Positions 23,174 through 32,680 are shown, counted from the first letter of the stretch. The stretch is DNA of 64,000 bases from Collinsella aerofaciens (GCF_015561195.1 NZ_JADMSU010000002.1:62001-126000); one strand, 5' to 3'. Notes: a model not told the origin generated them from the sequence alone. Made by a program: numbers and translations.

Positions 23174-24961
23174 ATGGCCGCCTTGTTCACGACCCCCAAG
23201 CGCAATGACAAAACCTCTGGAGCCCATTTTGTCGAGCCCGACGTGCGCCGTCGCACGCTGCTCGCACACGGCAGCTGGCGCCGCGTGACACGCCGCATCG
23301 TTGTAGGCGCCGTATGCGCGCTTACGGTAAGCTCGCTGCTCATGCCGAGCGTATCGCTCGCGGCGGAGTGGGTGGACGTTGGCGGCGTCCGCCACGAAGC
23401 GGCCGCGGGCCCCACGGGAGACGCCGCCGGCACCTGGAGCTGGGACGGCGCCGACGATATGAAGCTCAACGGCTATGACGGCGGTGCGATCCATGCTGCG
23501 GGCAAGCTCAACATTGCCTACGGGGGCAAGAACACCGTGAAAACCGAGCCCGATTACACCGGAGCCGCCATCAAGGCGCAGGATGGCACTAGCCAGAAAG
23601 CAGAGTTGAACATAACGAGCTCGAATAGCACGGATGAGCTCAATGTGACAGCCGAGGCCGATGCAATTAAATCCACAGGCGACCTCTCCATTTCTGGCCC
23701 AGGCACTGTGAACACCACAAGCACTTCTTCCGACGGAATTGAGGCAAAGGGCGATCTCTCTATCACGGGATCGGGCACTGTGAATGCAACGGGCGGTACC
23801 GAAGGCATCCGATCCAAGGGCAAGACCACCATCGATTCCTCTGGCACAGTGATCGCTAAAGGAGGCGAAGGTTACGGCGTCACCGCGGGCAGTGACCTGA
23901 TCATCAAAGGCGGTGGCAAGGAAGAAGCAAGCTCGATAGAAGAAGCGGCGATTTGGGCTGACGGCAACATCGACATCTCGGGCGGCAGCCAGGTCGAGGC
24001 AAGCTCCCAGGGAGATCTTGCCGTCGACGCTGAGGGTAGTCTCGCGGTCACGAACGCCTCCCTTGACGCAAGCGGTGTTGAATATGGTGTCTATGCCTAC
24101 AAGGGCGTTACGCTCGATCACGCGACCGTGACGGTCCGCACAAGCGCGAGCGGCGGCCAGGCCATCGCCCTCATCACTGACGGGGACGACATCGTCATCA
24201 AGAATGGTTCCATCGTGGACGCGTTCGCAGAAGGCAAATTCTCGGTTGCAATCTCTACCAGAAACCACCAGCCAAACATCGCTGGCGGCCACATCTACAT
24301 CAGCGACTCCGTTGTTAAGGCTATAGCCCGCTATGTCGAGACCGGTGGCGATGGCCCCGATCACTACAGCAACGACCAAAGCGGCGAGGTCACCCCAGAG
24401 CCTAGGGGTCTGAACATCGGCATCTTCGCCCAGACCTACGAGGGCATCACGCCCGCGAGTATCTCGATCGTCCGCAGCAAGGTCACGGCCGAGGGAGACA
24501 CGGCGGCAATCTTCGCCCTTGCCATAAGCGAGGACGGCAAGGCGATCGGTACCATCGAGATCGAAGGCGCTCCCATTCAGACGCCCGCAGGCGGCAAGAT
24601 CATTGACTATCGCCACGAAGAAGAGTACGGCCCCAGTATCTCCTACGAGGCAGGTCAAACCATCGGCACGGGCAATGCTGCGATCGACTCCCCCTATGAC
24701 GCCGCTGTCGCCAAGAGCGCGGTCATCGTACCTCCCGAGGAGATCAAACCCGAGGAAAAGTCCGGCGAGACCAAGCCCGAGGGTTCCAAGTCCGAGGGCA
24801 CGAAGACGACCAAGACCGTTGCAGTTGCAGCCACGGGAGCCAAGACCACCGGCAAGCTCGCGGCAACCGGCGACGCCTCGAGCACAGCCATCGTGGCAGC
24901 CGCCCTTGCGGGAACAGCCGCCATCGCCGCAGGCGCCGTGGTGAGCCGCAAGCGCTCGTAA
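23174..24961 (+). CDS. Cell-wall-anchored beta-repeat surface protein 1
   Basis: A 595-residue exported protein. A long basic N-region precedes a hydrophobic signal segment (about 42-64, VGAVCALTVSSLLMP) with likely cleavage after SLA. The body is a series of short repeats (GDLSISGPGTV, GDLSITGSGTVNAT, GNIDISGGSQV) like a right-handed beta-helix or Cthe_2159/DUF4353-type carbohydrate-binding fold. A Lys/Glu/Pro-rich linker precedes LAATG, a hydrophobic helix and RKRS, a sortase signal of the LAXTG type. GGGAG lies 5 nt before ATG 23174. Its tandem paralog is at 25233. An adhesin or glycan-binding role is inferred. Confidence 0.8.
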   Translation: MAALFTTPKRNDKTSGAHFVEPDVRRRTLLAHGSWRRVTRRIVVGAVCALTVSSLLMPSVSLAAEWVDVGGVRHEAAAGPTGDAAGTWSWDGADDMKLNGYDGGAIHAAGKLNIAYGGKNTVKTEPDYTGAAIKAQDGTSQKAELNITSSNSTDELNVTAEADAIKSTGDLSISGPGTVNTTSTSSDGIEAKGDLSITGSGTVNATGGTEGIRSKGKTTIDSSGTVIAKGGEGYGVTAGSDLIIKGGGKEEASSIEEAAIWADGNIDISGGSQVEASSQGDLAVDAEGSLAVTNASLDASGVEYGVYAYKGVTLDHATVTVRTSASGGQAIALITDGDDIVIKNGSIVDAFAEGKFSVAISTRNHQPNIAGGHIYISDSVVKAIARYVETGGDGPDHYSNDQSGEVTPEPRGLNIGIFAQTYEGITPASISIVRSKVTAEGDTAAIFALAISEDGKAIGTIEIEGAPIQTPAGGKIIDYRHEEEYGPSISYEAGQTIGTGNAAIDSPYDAAVAKSAVIVPPEEIKPEEKSGETKPEGSKSEGTKTTKTVAVAATGAKTTGKLAATGDASSTAIVAAALAGTAAIAAGAVVSRKRS

Positions 24962-24983
24962 ACACTTTTTCGCACAGGACGGG

Positions 24984-25028
24984 TGGATCGCGGCCCTTGC
25001 CTTCCTCGTCTACTTCTTCGTAGCGTGA
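24984..25028 (+). pseudogene. Duplicated 3' end of the purine permease gene
   Basis: Fifteen codons, TGG ATC ... GTA GCG TGA, encode WIAALAFLVYFFVA and a stop, identical in protein sequence to the permease C-terminus at 22922-22966 with only synonymous changes. No start or upstream gene sequence is present, so it is a remnant carried along by the tandem duplication. Confidence 0.85.
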
Positions 25029-25054
25029 GGGCAAGGCTGCAAAAGCTGAACAAT

Positions 25055-25091
25055 AAAGCGCGGAGTCGCCATGCGGCCCCGCGCTTTTCTT
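25055..25091 (+). terminator. Duplicated permease terminator hairpin
   Basis: AAAGCGCGGAG...GGCCCCGCGCTTTT followed by T residues. It is the second copy of the hairpin at 22993-23030 and now ends the first surface-protein gene. Confidence 0.75.
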
Positions 25092-25232
25092 TTAGCGCCG
25101 GTCCCTGCGCCGGCGTGCGGCCTATTTCTCCCCCATTTTGGCCATTTTGCCCTCCAAACGGCACTACCGCCGGCAACATCCAGCAGATACGCTGAATCTA
25201 GTCGTATAGGCCCTATGAGAACGGGAGCAACC

Positions 25233-27017
25233 ATGGCAGCCTTGTTCACGACCCCCAAACGCAATAACGCTACCGCCGGAACCCATGTTGCCGAACCCGA
25301 CGTTCGCCGTCGCATAGGACTCGCGCACGGCAGCTGGCGCCGCGTGACGCGCCGCATCGTCGCGGGCGCCGTGTGCGCGCTCACGGTGAGCTCGCTGCTC
25401 ATGCCGAGCGTCTCGCTCGCAGCGGAATGGGTCAAGGTCGGCGGCAACAAGTACAACACCGCGGCGAGCGACGAGGCCGGTACCTGGTCGTGGGACGGCG
25501 CCGACGACTTGAAGCTCAACAACTATAACGGCGGCGAGATCCAGGCCGCAGGCAAGCTCAACGTGAATTACTCGGGAAACAACATCGTCACTGCCGACTG
25601 GATCGAAGGCATCAAGGCTTCTCATGGCAAGAATGAGAATGCCGAGCTCAATATCCAAGGCGACGCGGGCAGCACGCTCAGCGTGACATCTACTGAGGAC
25701 GCTATCCTCTCCACGGGTAATATCAACATCGACGGAGCCGGATCCGTCAACGCCACGAGCACTGGGTTTGATGCCATCAATGCCGGGGGTGATCTCGCTA
25801 TCAAAGGTTCGGGCAACGTCAACGCCACGGGTGCATCGGATGGCATCAGGGCAAACGGCAATATCACGATTGACGACAGCGGAGCCGTCACCGCCAGGGC
25901 TACCGAGGACAAGGGTATTGGAACCGACAAGAACCTCACCATCAAGGGTGGCGGCACAGTCGAGGCAAGCTCAGCCGATGGTGAGGCCATTTGGAGCGGC
26001 GGCAACATCAATATCTCGGACGGCAGCCAGGTCAAGGCGAGCTCCGAGAAAGACGCCGCCGTCGAGGCCAAGGGCAGCCTCGCAGCCACAAACGCCTCCC
26101 TCAACGCAAACGGTGTTGAATATGGCGTCTATGCCCACAAGGGCATCACACTCGATCATGCAAACGTGACAGTCCGCGCAAGTAAAGGCAGATACGGTGG
26201 TGCCATTGCCCTCTTCACCTACCAAGACGATATCGTCGTCAAGAACGGCTCCACCGTGGACGCGTTTGCGGAAGGCGAGGTTTCGGCTGCATTCTCCACC
26301 AGAAACGATCGACCCAACGAGGAGGGTGGCCACATCTACATCAGCGACTCCGTTGTCAAGGCCATAGCCCGCTATGTCGAGAACGGCGACGGCCCCATCC
26401 CCTACAGCGAAAACCAAGATGGTGAGACGAGCCCCGAGCCCCAAGGCGAGAACATCGGCATCATCGCCCAGACCAGCGAGGGCGTCACACCCGCAGTCAT
26501 CTCGATCATCCGCAGCAAGGTAACGGCCGAAGGAGATACAGCGGCAATCTTTGCCCGTGCCATGAGCGCTGACGGCAAGACAATCGGCACCATCAAGATT
26601 GAGAACGCCGCCATCCAGACGCCCGAAGGCGGCAAGGTCATTGACTATCGCAAGCTCCGTGACGGCATCTACGAGGCAGGCCAAGCCATCGGCACGGGCG
26701 ACGCTGTGATCGACTCCCCCTATAACGAAGCTGTCGCCAAGAGCATGGTCATCGCACCTCCCGAGGTAGCCAAGCCGGAAGACCCCAAGCCCGACGAGAC
26801 CAAGCCCGCAGAAAGCAAGCCCGCGGAGTCCAAGCAGAACCCCAAGCCTGAGGGCTCAAAGCCGACCAAGGCCGTTGCGGCTTCAATCACGAAAGCCAAG
26901 ACTACCGGCGTGCTCGCGGCAACCGGCGACACCTCGGGTGCGGCCATCGTGGCAACCGTCCTTGCGGGAACAGCCGCTATCGCCGCAGGCACCATGGCGA
27001 GCCGCAAGCGCTCTTAG
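25233..27017 (+). CDS. Cell-wall-anchored beta-repeat surface protein 2
   Basis: A 594-residue paralog of the preceding gene with the same signal region, the same AGTWSWDGADD...LN start of the mature part, matching beta repeats (GNINIDGAGSVNATST, GDLAIKGSGNVNATG) and the LAATG-helix-RKRS anchor. The Pro/Lys/Glu linker before the anchor is expanded with PAESKP units. Divergence is concentrated in the repeat faces, while the export and anchor parts are close to identical. The frame is open far upstream, but ATG 25233 with GGGAG matches copy 1. Roles in adhesion or glycan binding are inferred. Confidence 0.8.
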   Translation: MAALFTTPKRNNATAGTHVAEPDVRRRIGLAHGSWRRVTRRIVAGAVCALTVSSLLMPSVSLAAEWVKVGGNKYNTAASDEAGTWSWDGADDLKLNNYNGGEIQAAGKLNVNYSGNNIVTADWIEGIKASHGKNENAELNIQGDAGSTLSVTSTEDAILSTGNINIDGAGSVNATSTGFDAINAGGDLAIKGSGNVNATGASDGIRANGNITIDDSGAVTARATEDKGIGTDKNLTIKGGGTVEASSADGEAIWSGGNINISDGSQVKASSEKDAAVEAKGSLAATNASLNANGVEYGVYAHKGITLDHANVTVRASKGRYGGAIALFTYQDDIVVKNGSTVDAFAEGEVSAAFSTRNDRPNEEGGHIYISDSVVKAIARYVENGDGPIPYSENQDGETSPEPQGENIGIIAQTSEGVTPAVISIIRSKVTAEGDTAAIFARAMSADGKTIGTIKIENAAIQTPEGGKVIDYRKLRDGIYEAGQAIGTGDAVIDSPYNEAVAKSMVIAPPEVAKPEDPKPDETKPAESKPAESKQNPKPEGSKPTKAVAASITKAKTTGVLAATGDTSGAAIVATVLAGTAAIAAGTMASRKRS

Positions 27018-27074
27018 ACGCCTCTGCGCACATGGCAGCTCCCGCGAAGGCCCCGAGTCCCAGCACCGTTTAAC

Positions 27075-27113
27075 AACGCCACCGCCGAGCTCCCCTCCGG
27101 CGGTGGCGTTTTC
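27075..27113 (+). terminator. Terminator after surface protein 2
   Basis: AACGCCACCGCC and GGCGGTGGCGTT form a perfect 12-bp stem ending in TTTT. Confidence 0.85.
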
Positions 27114-27224
27114 CATATGCGTCCGCAGGGTATGCACGAGATTGTCTTTGGTCTAGCCCAACCTGCATGAGCCGGCGTGCGACAATGGGGGCCGTCGATA
27201 TCACAACGCCGAGAGAAGCCCGTC

Positions 27225-27890
27225 ATGGAAGCGCATCAAAAGCAGATAACCGTTCATGCACAGCATGCCGAAAGCGCACCAGTCATCTATCTTCCCGTGG
27301 TCATGGGCGACGGCACGGAGGTTTATGAACGCTGCCGAGAGCTCAACTGCCCGCCCTTCACGCTTGTCGGCATTGGCAGCCTCAACTGGAATCGCGAGCT
27401 GAGCCCCTGGGGATGCGACGGAACCGTGCGCGATGCCGAGCCCTTTGGCGGTCAGGCATCCGGATTTCTCGATGAGCTGTTGAACTGGATAATCCCAGAG
27501 GCCGAGTCGTCGCTTCCTCAGCCGCCCACCTGGCGCGGCATTGCCGGCTACTCGCTCGCGGGCCTCTTCGCGCTCTGGTCCCTCTGGCAAACCGACGCCT
27601 TTAGCCGCGCCGCAAGCGCATCGGGGTCGTTGTGGTTTCCCGACTTTGTCGATCGCGCCAGCACGGCCCCTTTTGCCGGCAACCCGCAGGCCGTCTATCT
27701 GTCACTCGGCAAAAAGGAAACCAAGACGCCCAACCGCATGATGCGGCACGTACTTGACGACACGCGCGCAATGGAAACGTTGCTCGTTGAGCGCGGCATC
27801 CTCACAACACTGGAACTCAACCCCGGCAACCACTTTGCCCAAACCGACCTGCGCATGGCGCGTGGCATCCACTGGGTTCTTGCGCACTAA
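27225..27890 (+). CDS. Alpha/beta-hydrolase, esterase-D/IroE-like
   Basis: A 221-residue cytosolic alpha/beta-hydrolase resembling the putative-esterase (PF00756) family of siderophore esterases and related enzymes. The nucleophile elbow is GYSLAG, and the C-terminal histidine is likely in NPGNHFAQTD. It lacks a signal peptide. I start at 27225 (MEAHQKQ); the upstream extension has no ribosome site, although the site before 27225 (GAGAAG) is only moderate. It stands alone with its own terminator. The natural ester substrate is unknown. Confidence 0.75.
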   Translation: MEAHQKQITVHAQHAESAPVIYLPVVMGDGTEVYERCRELNCPPFTLVGIGSLNWNRELSPWGCDGTVRDAEPFGGQASGFLDELLNWIIPEAESSLPQPPTWRGIAGYSLAGLFALWSLWQTDAFSRAASASGSLWFPDFVDRASTAPFAGNPQAVYLSLGKKETKTPNRMMRHVLDDTRAMETLLVERGILTTLELNPGNHFAQTDLRMARGIHWVLAH

Positions 27891-27930
27891 AAAGCCGGCC
27901 ATGCGCATCGGACGCATGGCCGGCTTTTTT
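27890..27930 (+). terminator. Terminator after the esterase gene
   Basis: AAAAGCCGGCCATGCG pairs with CGCATGGCCGGCTTTT, followed by TT. It lies between convergent genes. Confidence 0.9.
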
Positions 27931-27950
27931 AACTGAGTTGGACACAGCTG

Positions 27951-29285
27951 CTATTCGGCAGACCCTTCGAGTTCCGAGACATCAAACTCAAAGTCATTAC
28001 CCGGCAGAATCGCATTGAGCACGATACCCACCAGCGAACCCACGGCAAGACCCGAAAGCGAAATCGTCACGCCGCCCAGCTCCAACACGATGGCGCCGGC
28101 GGTGCTGTACGCAATGCCGAGCGAAAGCACGAGCACCAGAGCGGCCACCAGCACGTTGCGGTTGTTCTGGAAATCGACCTGGTTCTCAATGAGGTTGCGC
28201 ACGCCTACGGCGCTGATCATGCCATAGAGCACGAGCGACACACCGCCGATTACGCACGCCGGCATGGCGGCGATGACAGCCGCGAACTTGGGGCAGAACG
28301 AAAGCACGATGGCGCAGCACGCGGCAACGCGAATCACGCGCGGGTCAAACACGCGCGTCAGGGCAAGCACGCCGGTGTTCTCACCATACGTGGTGTTGGC
28401 CGGAGCGCCAAAGAGCGAAGCCAAAATCGTGGCAAGGCCGTCGCCGAGCAGCGTGCGATGCAGGCCGGGATCGGCGATGTAGTTACGCTCGCAAGTGGAG
28501 CCGATAGCCGAGATATCACCGATATGCTCGATCATGGTCGCAAAGGCCAGCGGCATAATGGTGATGATGGCCGTCGTGGCAAGACCGCTATCGAACTGCG
28601 GGCCAAAGAGCGCAAACACGGTGTTGTCCCACATGATGGGCAGACCGACCCAGGGAGCGGCGGCAACGCCCGAAAAATCGACCTCGCCGAGCGCAGCGGC
28701 AACGGCATAGCTCACCACGACGCCCAGCAAGATCGGCACGATCTTGACCATGCCGCGGCCCCAAATGTTGCAGATGATGATCACTGCCACAGCGACAACG
28801 GCAACAAGCCAATTGGTCTGGCAGTTGGCAATGGCGGAGCTTGCCAAGATCAGACCGATGGAAATGACGATGGGGCCAGTCACCACTGGCGGAAAGAAGC
28901 GCATAACACGCTTGGCGCCAAACGCACGGAAGAGCGCCGCCAGCACCGGATAGAGCAGGCCGGCGCAGGCTACGCCCAGGCAGGCGTAGGGCAAAAGCTC
29001 GGCCTCGCCGTTGGGCGCGATTGCGGCATAACCGGCAATAAAGGCAAACGACGAGCCCAAGAAGGCCGGCACCTTGCCGCGCGACAGGAAGTGGAACAGC
29101 AGCGTGCCCAGGCCGGCAAACAGAAGCGTTGCCGAAACCGAGAGACCGGTGAGCACGGGTACGAGCACCGTGGCACCGAACATCGCGAATAGATGCTGCA
29201 GACCGAGTAGGAACATGCGCGGGCGGCCGAGCGACGACGCATCGTAGATGGCATCGGCGACAGCGGGCGTCGAAGACTGGGACAT
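27951..29285 (-). CDS. Uracil/xanthine permease (NCS2, UraA-like)
   Basis: A 444-residue membrane transporter with about 14 hydrophobic segments. It contains the NCS2 signature region around MIEHIGDISAIGS and the N-terminal LLGLQHLFAMFGATVLVP block typical of uracil permeases. It is probably a proton-coupled uracil or xanthine importer; UraA is the closest match by motif. The start at 29285 has AAAGGAC upstream and is preferred over the frame from 29429. A TCGGGCA...TGCCCGA inverted repeat lies in the leader (about 29310-29335 on the minus strand), of unknown role. Confidence 0.9.
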   Translation of the reverse strand: MSQSSTPAVADAIYDASSLGRPRMFLLGLQHLFAMFGATVLVPVLTGLSVSATLLFAGLGTLLFHFLSRGKVPAFLGSSFAFIAGYAAIAPNGEAELLPYACLGVACAGLLYPVLAALFRAFGAKRVMRFFPPVVTGPIVISIGLILASSAIANCQTNWLVAVVAVAVIIICNIWGRGMVKIVPILLGVVVSYAVAAALGEVDFSGVAAAPWVGLPIMWDNTVFALFGPQFDSGLATTAIITIMPLAFATMIEHIGDISAIGSTCERNYIADPGLHRTLLGDGLATILASLFGAPANTTYGENTGVLALTRVFDPRVIRVAACCAIVLSFCPKFAAVIAAMPACVIGGVSLVLYGMISAVGVRNLIENQVDFQNNRNVLVAALVLVLSLGIAYSTAGAIVLELGGVTISLSGLAVGSLVGIVLNAILPGNDFEFDVSELEGSAE

Positions 29286-29406
29286 GGATGTCCTTTCGAA
29301 TAGAAGGGCGATCGGGCATATCGGATAACCTGCCCGAACGATACGATCCGAACCATTGTACGTGATATATGCCGCCCCGCACGCACCGTCCCCGCAAACG
29401 GTACTG

Positions 29407-30540
29407 CTACTTCCAAACGCGCTCGGCAATGCGCCTGACCAGCGCGATCTTCGCCCACTGCTCGTCCTCGGTCAGCTTGTTGCCAATCTCGCAGCTGGCA
29501 AAGCCACACTGCGGAGACAGATACAGGTTCTCGAGCGGAACATACTTTGCAGCCTCGTGAATACGCTCAACGATGGCATCCTCGTCCTCAAGCTCAGCGG
29601 CCTTGGTGGTCACCAGGCCCAACACGACCTTCTTGCCGGGGGCAACGTACTTCAGCGGCTCAAAACCGCCGGCACGCGGCGTATCGAACTCAAGGTAGAA
29701 CGCATCGACGTTCTCGTGTGCGAACAGGTACGGCGCGATGGGGTCATAGCCGCCCTCGAAGGCATAGGTGGAGTGGTAATTACCACGGCACACATGCGTG
29801 TTGATGACCAGGTCGTCGGGCTTGCCCTCGATGGCGGCGTTGTTGAGCGCCACGCCCAGCTCGCTCACCTTTTGCAGGTCGACCGGGCTCATACCAGTCT
29901 TTGCCACAAAGTCGGTATCGCAATAGATGCCCCAGGTGCAGTCATCAAATTGAATGTTGCGGCAGCCTGCGGCATACAGGTCGGCAATCACGGTGCGGTA
30001 TGCCGCCGCGATGGCGTCGGCGAGCTCTTCGTCGGTCTTATAGACAGCGCGCAGGCTCTCCTGCTGGCCATCGCAGCGGTCGAGCGTGACTTCGGAGAAC
30101 GTCTGGATCGGCGCCGGAATAGTTTGCCGCGCGACCTGGCCCTCCCCCTCGAGCGCCTTGACAAATTTGAAGTGCTCGACGAACGGATGACTCTCGCCGC
30201 TAATGGGACCAGTCACCACGGCGGTGTCGGCGGTGGTCTCCTCATCGTGGAACATATAGCCCGTACGCGAGGTGCGACGCTCGACGCCGTTCAGCCCCCA
30301 CATAAAATCGAGGTGCCAGTAGCTGCGGCGAAACTCGCCATCAGTGATGACCTGCAGGCCGGCGGTCTTTTGCTTGTCCACTAGGTCGCGAATAGCCTCA
30401 TCTTCGACGGCCTTAAGCCCCTCGCCATCGAGCGTACCCGCGGCGTAGGCGGCACGGGCGTCCTTCACGACCTGCGGACGAAGAAAACTGCCGACGATAT
30501 CGGCGCGAAACGGCGCGTTCAGCGTGGTTAAAGCACTCAT
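29407..30540 (-). CDS. MetE-C-terminal-domain protein (YxjG/YxjH-like)
   Basis: A 377-residue protein homologous to the catalytic C-terminal domain of cobalamin-independent methionine synthase. Zinc and homocysteine-binding positions are visible as HVCRGN, FYLEFD and a late cysteine in SPQCGFAS. YxjG/YxjH-type proteins occur without the MetE N-terminal domain and are linked to methionine or methylthio metabolism; the methyl donor is uncertain. The start at 30540 has AAAGGGAG upstream. A LysR gene lies upstream on the same strand, and LysR-like boxes lie in the 155-bp gap, which suggests MetR-like control. Confidence 0.88.
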   Translation of the reverse strand: MSALTTLNAPFRADIVGSFLRPQVVKDARAAYAAGTLDGEGLKAVEDEAIRDLVDKQKTAGLQVITDGEFRRSYWHLDFMWGLNGVERRTSRTGYMFHDEETTADTAVVTGPISGESHPFVEHFKFVKALEGEGQVARQTIPAPIQTFSEVTLDRCDGQQESLRAVYKTDEELADAIAAAYRTVIADLYAAGCRNIQFDDCTWGIYCDTDFVAKTGMSPVDLQKVSELGVALNNAAIEGKPDDLVINTHVCRGNYHSTYAFEGGYDPIAPYLFAHENVDAFYLEFDTPRAGGFEPLKYVAPGKKVVLGLVTTKAAELEDEDAIVERIHEAAKYVPLENLYLSPQCGFASCEIGNKLTEDEQWAKIALVRRIAERVWK

Positions 30541-30581
30541 AGATATCTCCCTTTGCATTGGTTGCTTTACTGGGACAGAGT

Positions 30582-30648
30582 ATGAGCGCTCATATGGCCA
30601 TCGTAAAATATACGTTTACAACAGTTTGATATAGATAATTCCTATATC
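30582..30648. promoter_or_regulatory. Palindromes before the MetE-like gene
   Basis: ATGAGCGCTCAT (30582-30593) is a perfect 12-bp palindrome. GATATAG-N7-CTATATC (30628-30648) is a 7-bp inverted repeat with a T-N11-A core, the LysR-box form. Both lie between the LysR and MetE-like genes. Confidence 0.5.
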
Positions 30649-30695
30649 AGTCTGGACTGCCATAAAGAAATTTGACCCGCGCGGAGCACAGCAGC

Positions 30696-31592
30696 CTAGA
30701 TATGCTGACGGATCGCGTCGATATAGGCTTGGCCGTAGCGCGTGAGTGTCGTGTTCTTGCGCGTGATGATGCCAATCTCCATGTACTCGTCCACATCGAG
30801 CGGAATCGAGATGATGCCGGGGCCGTTGAGCTCGTGGCTGATCACGCCCGAACACACCGTGTAGCCGTTGAGTCCCATGGCCAGGTTGAACAGCGTCGCA
30901 CGGTCGCGCACGCGGATATTCTTGCGGCGCTCAAACGTCGAGGTCAGCTCTTCGGAATAGTAGAACGAGTTATAGCTGCCCTGCTCATAGGACAGGAACG
31001 GGTAGTCTTCCAAGTCCTCGAGCGTCACGCTCGAGCGGCCCGCCAGCGGATGGTCTGCACACACAAAAACGTGCGGCGTGGCGCAGAAGAGTCCCTCGAA
31101 TACGAGCTCGTTGGCCGCCAGCATGCGCTCGATAACCTCGCGATTGTGCTCGGACAGGTACAAGATGCCCAGCTCGCTTTTCATATGCGCGACGTCCTCG
31201 ATAATCTCGTGGGTTTGCTCCTCGCGCAGGGTAAAGTCATAACGCGCGGCATCGAACTCACGGATCACATCGACAAACGCGTTGACGGCAAAGGAATAAT
31301 GCTGGCAGCTCACACTAAAGTGCGGCACCTGCTCGGACGCGCCCTTGTACTTGCCCTCGAGCAGGTCGGCCTGGTCGAGCACCTGGCGCGCGTAGCCCAA
31401 GAAGGTCTCGCCCTCCTCGGACACAATGACACCCTTGTTGGTGCGTTCAAAGATATGCACACCCATCTCGTTTTCGAGATCGCGAATCGACGCGGTAATC
31501 GAAGGCTGCGACACAAAGAGTCGGCGCGAGGCCTCGGTGATGCTGCCGCATTCGGCAACTTTGACGACATACCTGAGCTGCTGAAGCTTCAT
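30696..31592 (-). CDS. LysR-family regulator, CysB/MetR-like context
   Basis: A 298-residue LysR protein. The N-terminal helix-turn-helix reads SITEASRRLFVSQPSITASIRDLE. The effector domain contains YPFLSYEQGSYNSFYYSEE and the hinge GYTVCSGVISHEL. GGGAGG precedes the start. It lies 10 bp after the HAD phosphatase gene and upstream of the MetE-like gene, all on the minus strand. Its most likely target is the MetE-like gene, through the boxes at 30582-30648. The coinducer is unknown. Confidence 0.9.
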   Translation of the reverse strand: MKLQQLRYVVKVAECGSITEASRRLFVSQPSITASIRDLENEMGVHIFERTNKGVIVSEEGETFLGYARQVLDQADLLEGKYKGASEQVPHFSVSCQHYSFAVNAFVDVIREFDAARYDFTLREEQTHEIIEDVAHMKSELGILYLSEHNREVIERMLAANELVFEGLFCATPHVFVCADHPLAGRSSVTLEDLEDYPFLSYEQGSYNSFYYSEELTSTFERRKNIRVRDRATLFNLAMGLNGYTVCSGVISHELNGPGIISIPLDVDEYMEIGIITRKNTTLTRYGQAYIDAIRQHI

Positions 31593-31602
31593 AGCGCCCT
31601 CC

Positions 31603-32511
31603 CTAGACGTTCATGACGTCGAAACCCGTCTCGCCCACCTGACGCATAAACGGCGGCATCTCCCCCGTCGCGGCGCAGGCGGCAATCTGATGCAGAGCCC
31701 CAGCGACCGCATCGTCTACCGCAGCGCCGATATGCCAGCGCGCGGCAGCCGTGACAGCCTCGTTGGCATTGGCGACTGCAACGGAGTTGGGAACGGCATC
31801 GATCATGGGTAGATCGTTATCGGAATCACCGAATACGGCCACCTCGTCGAGCGTCAGGTCCAAAGCACGCGCCAGCTCCAGGGCGGCGCAACCCTTGTCC
31901 CAACCTGCTGGAAGGATATCGAACAGGCGCACGCGGTTGTTGGGAAACACAAGCGAGAGCTCCGGCACCTCAGCGGCAACGCGCTCGCGTAGCTCTGCGA
32001 GCTCCTCACGCGAACGGGCACTCCAGATATTCGCCTTGTATACCGGGGCATCATCGATAACAGGACGGCACGGGGCTTCTTCGCCCTTGAGCCATGCGTT
32101 GCCGCCCGACTCCATGGCGCGACGCACGCGCTCGGGGTCGCTCGTCACGCAATAGGCATCGTTATCCCAAAAGTCGTCACCCAGGCTGTAGACCTTTAGA
32201 TAGGTATCGTTGGTCTCTTGTTCGAGGTAATCGGCCAGACGCATCAGAGCATCGTTGTCGGTCGCGCGCGAAGCGACCGCCTGACCGTCGACAAACATGA
32301 CCTGGCCGTTGCAGAACGCACCGGTCGAAAAGCACTCAGAACGATTTTTGAACATCCAGCCCATCGCGGACGGTTGGCGACCCGAAACCGGGCCAAAGTG
32401 CAGACCAGCCGCCTGCATGGCATGAATACCCTCAATGGCGTAGTCACTGGCACCGTCATGCCCGGCTGGAATCAGCGTATCGTCCATATCGGTCAGCACA
32501 AGTTTGATCAT
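31603..32511 (-). CDS. HAD-superfamily Cof-type phosphatase
   Basis: A 302-residue Cof/type IIB HAD hydrolase. Motif I is DMDDT near the N-terminus, the GPVSGRQPSA segment follows, and the C-terminal motif GDSDNDLPMIDAV provides the metal-binding acids. The large cap between motifs fits sugar-phosphate or cofactor phosphatases. GGGGG lies before the start. It is the first gene of a HAD-LysR pair, 10 bp apart. The substrate is unknown. The neighbouring thiamine operon is divergent and separated by a repeat, so a thiamine role is not implied. Confidence 0.88.
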   Translation of the reverse strand: MIKLVLTDMDDTLIPAGHDGASDYAIEGIHAMQAAGLHFGPVSGRQPSAMGWMFKNRSECFSTGAFCNGQVMFVDGQAVASRATDNDALMRLADYLEQETNDTYLKVYSLGDDFWDNDAYCVTSDPERVRRAMESGGNAWLKGEEAPCRPVIDDAPVYKANIWSARSREELAELRERVAAEVPELSLVFPNNRVRLFDILPAGWDKGCAALELARALDLTLDEVAVFGDSDNDLPMIDAVPNSVAVANANEAVTAAARWHIGAAVDDAVAGALHQIAACAATGEMPPFMRQVGETGFDVMNV

Positions 32512-32550
32512 AGAGTCCCCCAGTCATTTTCACCGTAACCATTGTAACGA

Positions 32551-32650
32551 CCTGCCAATAAGGGACAGGTTTATTTTGGCAGGTTTTATCTGGGAAAATG
32601 CAGCACCCCTGTTGCCACCTGCCAAAATAAATCTGTCCCTTTTTGGCGGG
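32551..32650. repeat. 100-bp inverted repeat with GGGACAG arms
   Basis: Arms of about 34 nt: CCTGCCAATAAGGGACAGG... and the near-complement ending CTGTCCCTTTTTGGCGGG. The same arm sequence recurs at 56925-56957. It fills the gap between the HAD gene and the TPP riboswitch; no gene is seen in the gap. Confidence 0.65.
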
Positions 32651-32680
32651 TGCGTTAGTATAGGGAGCAACAGATTCGAT

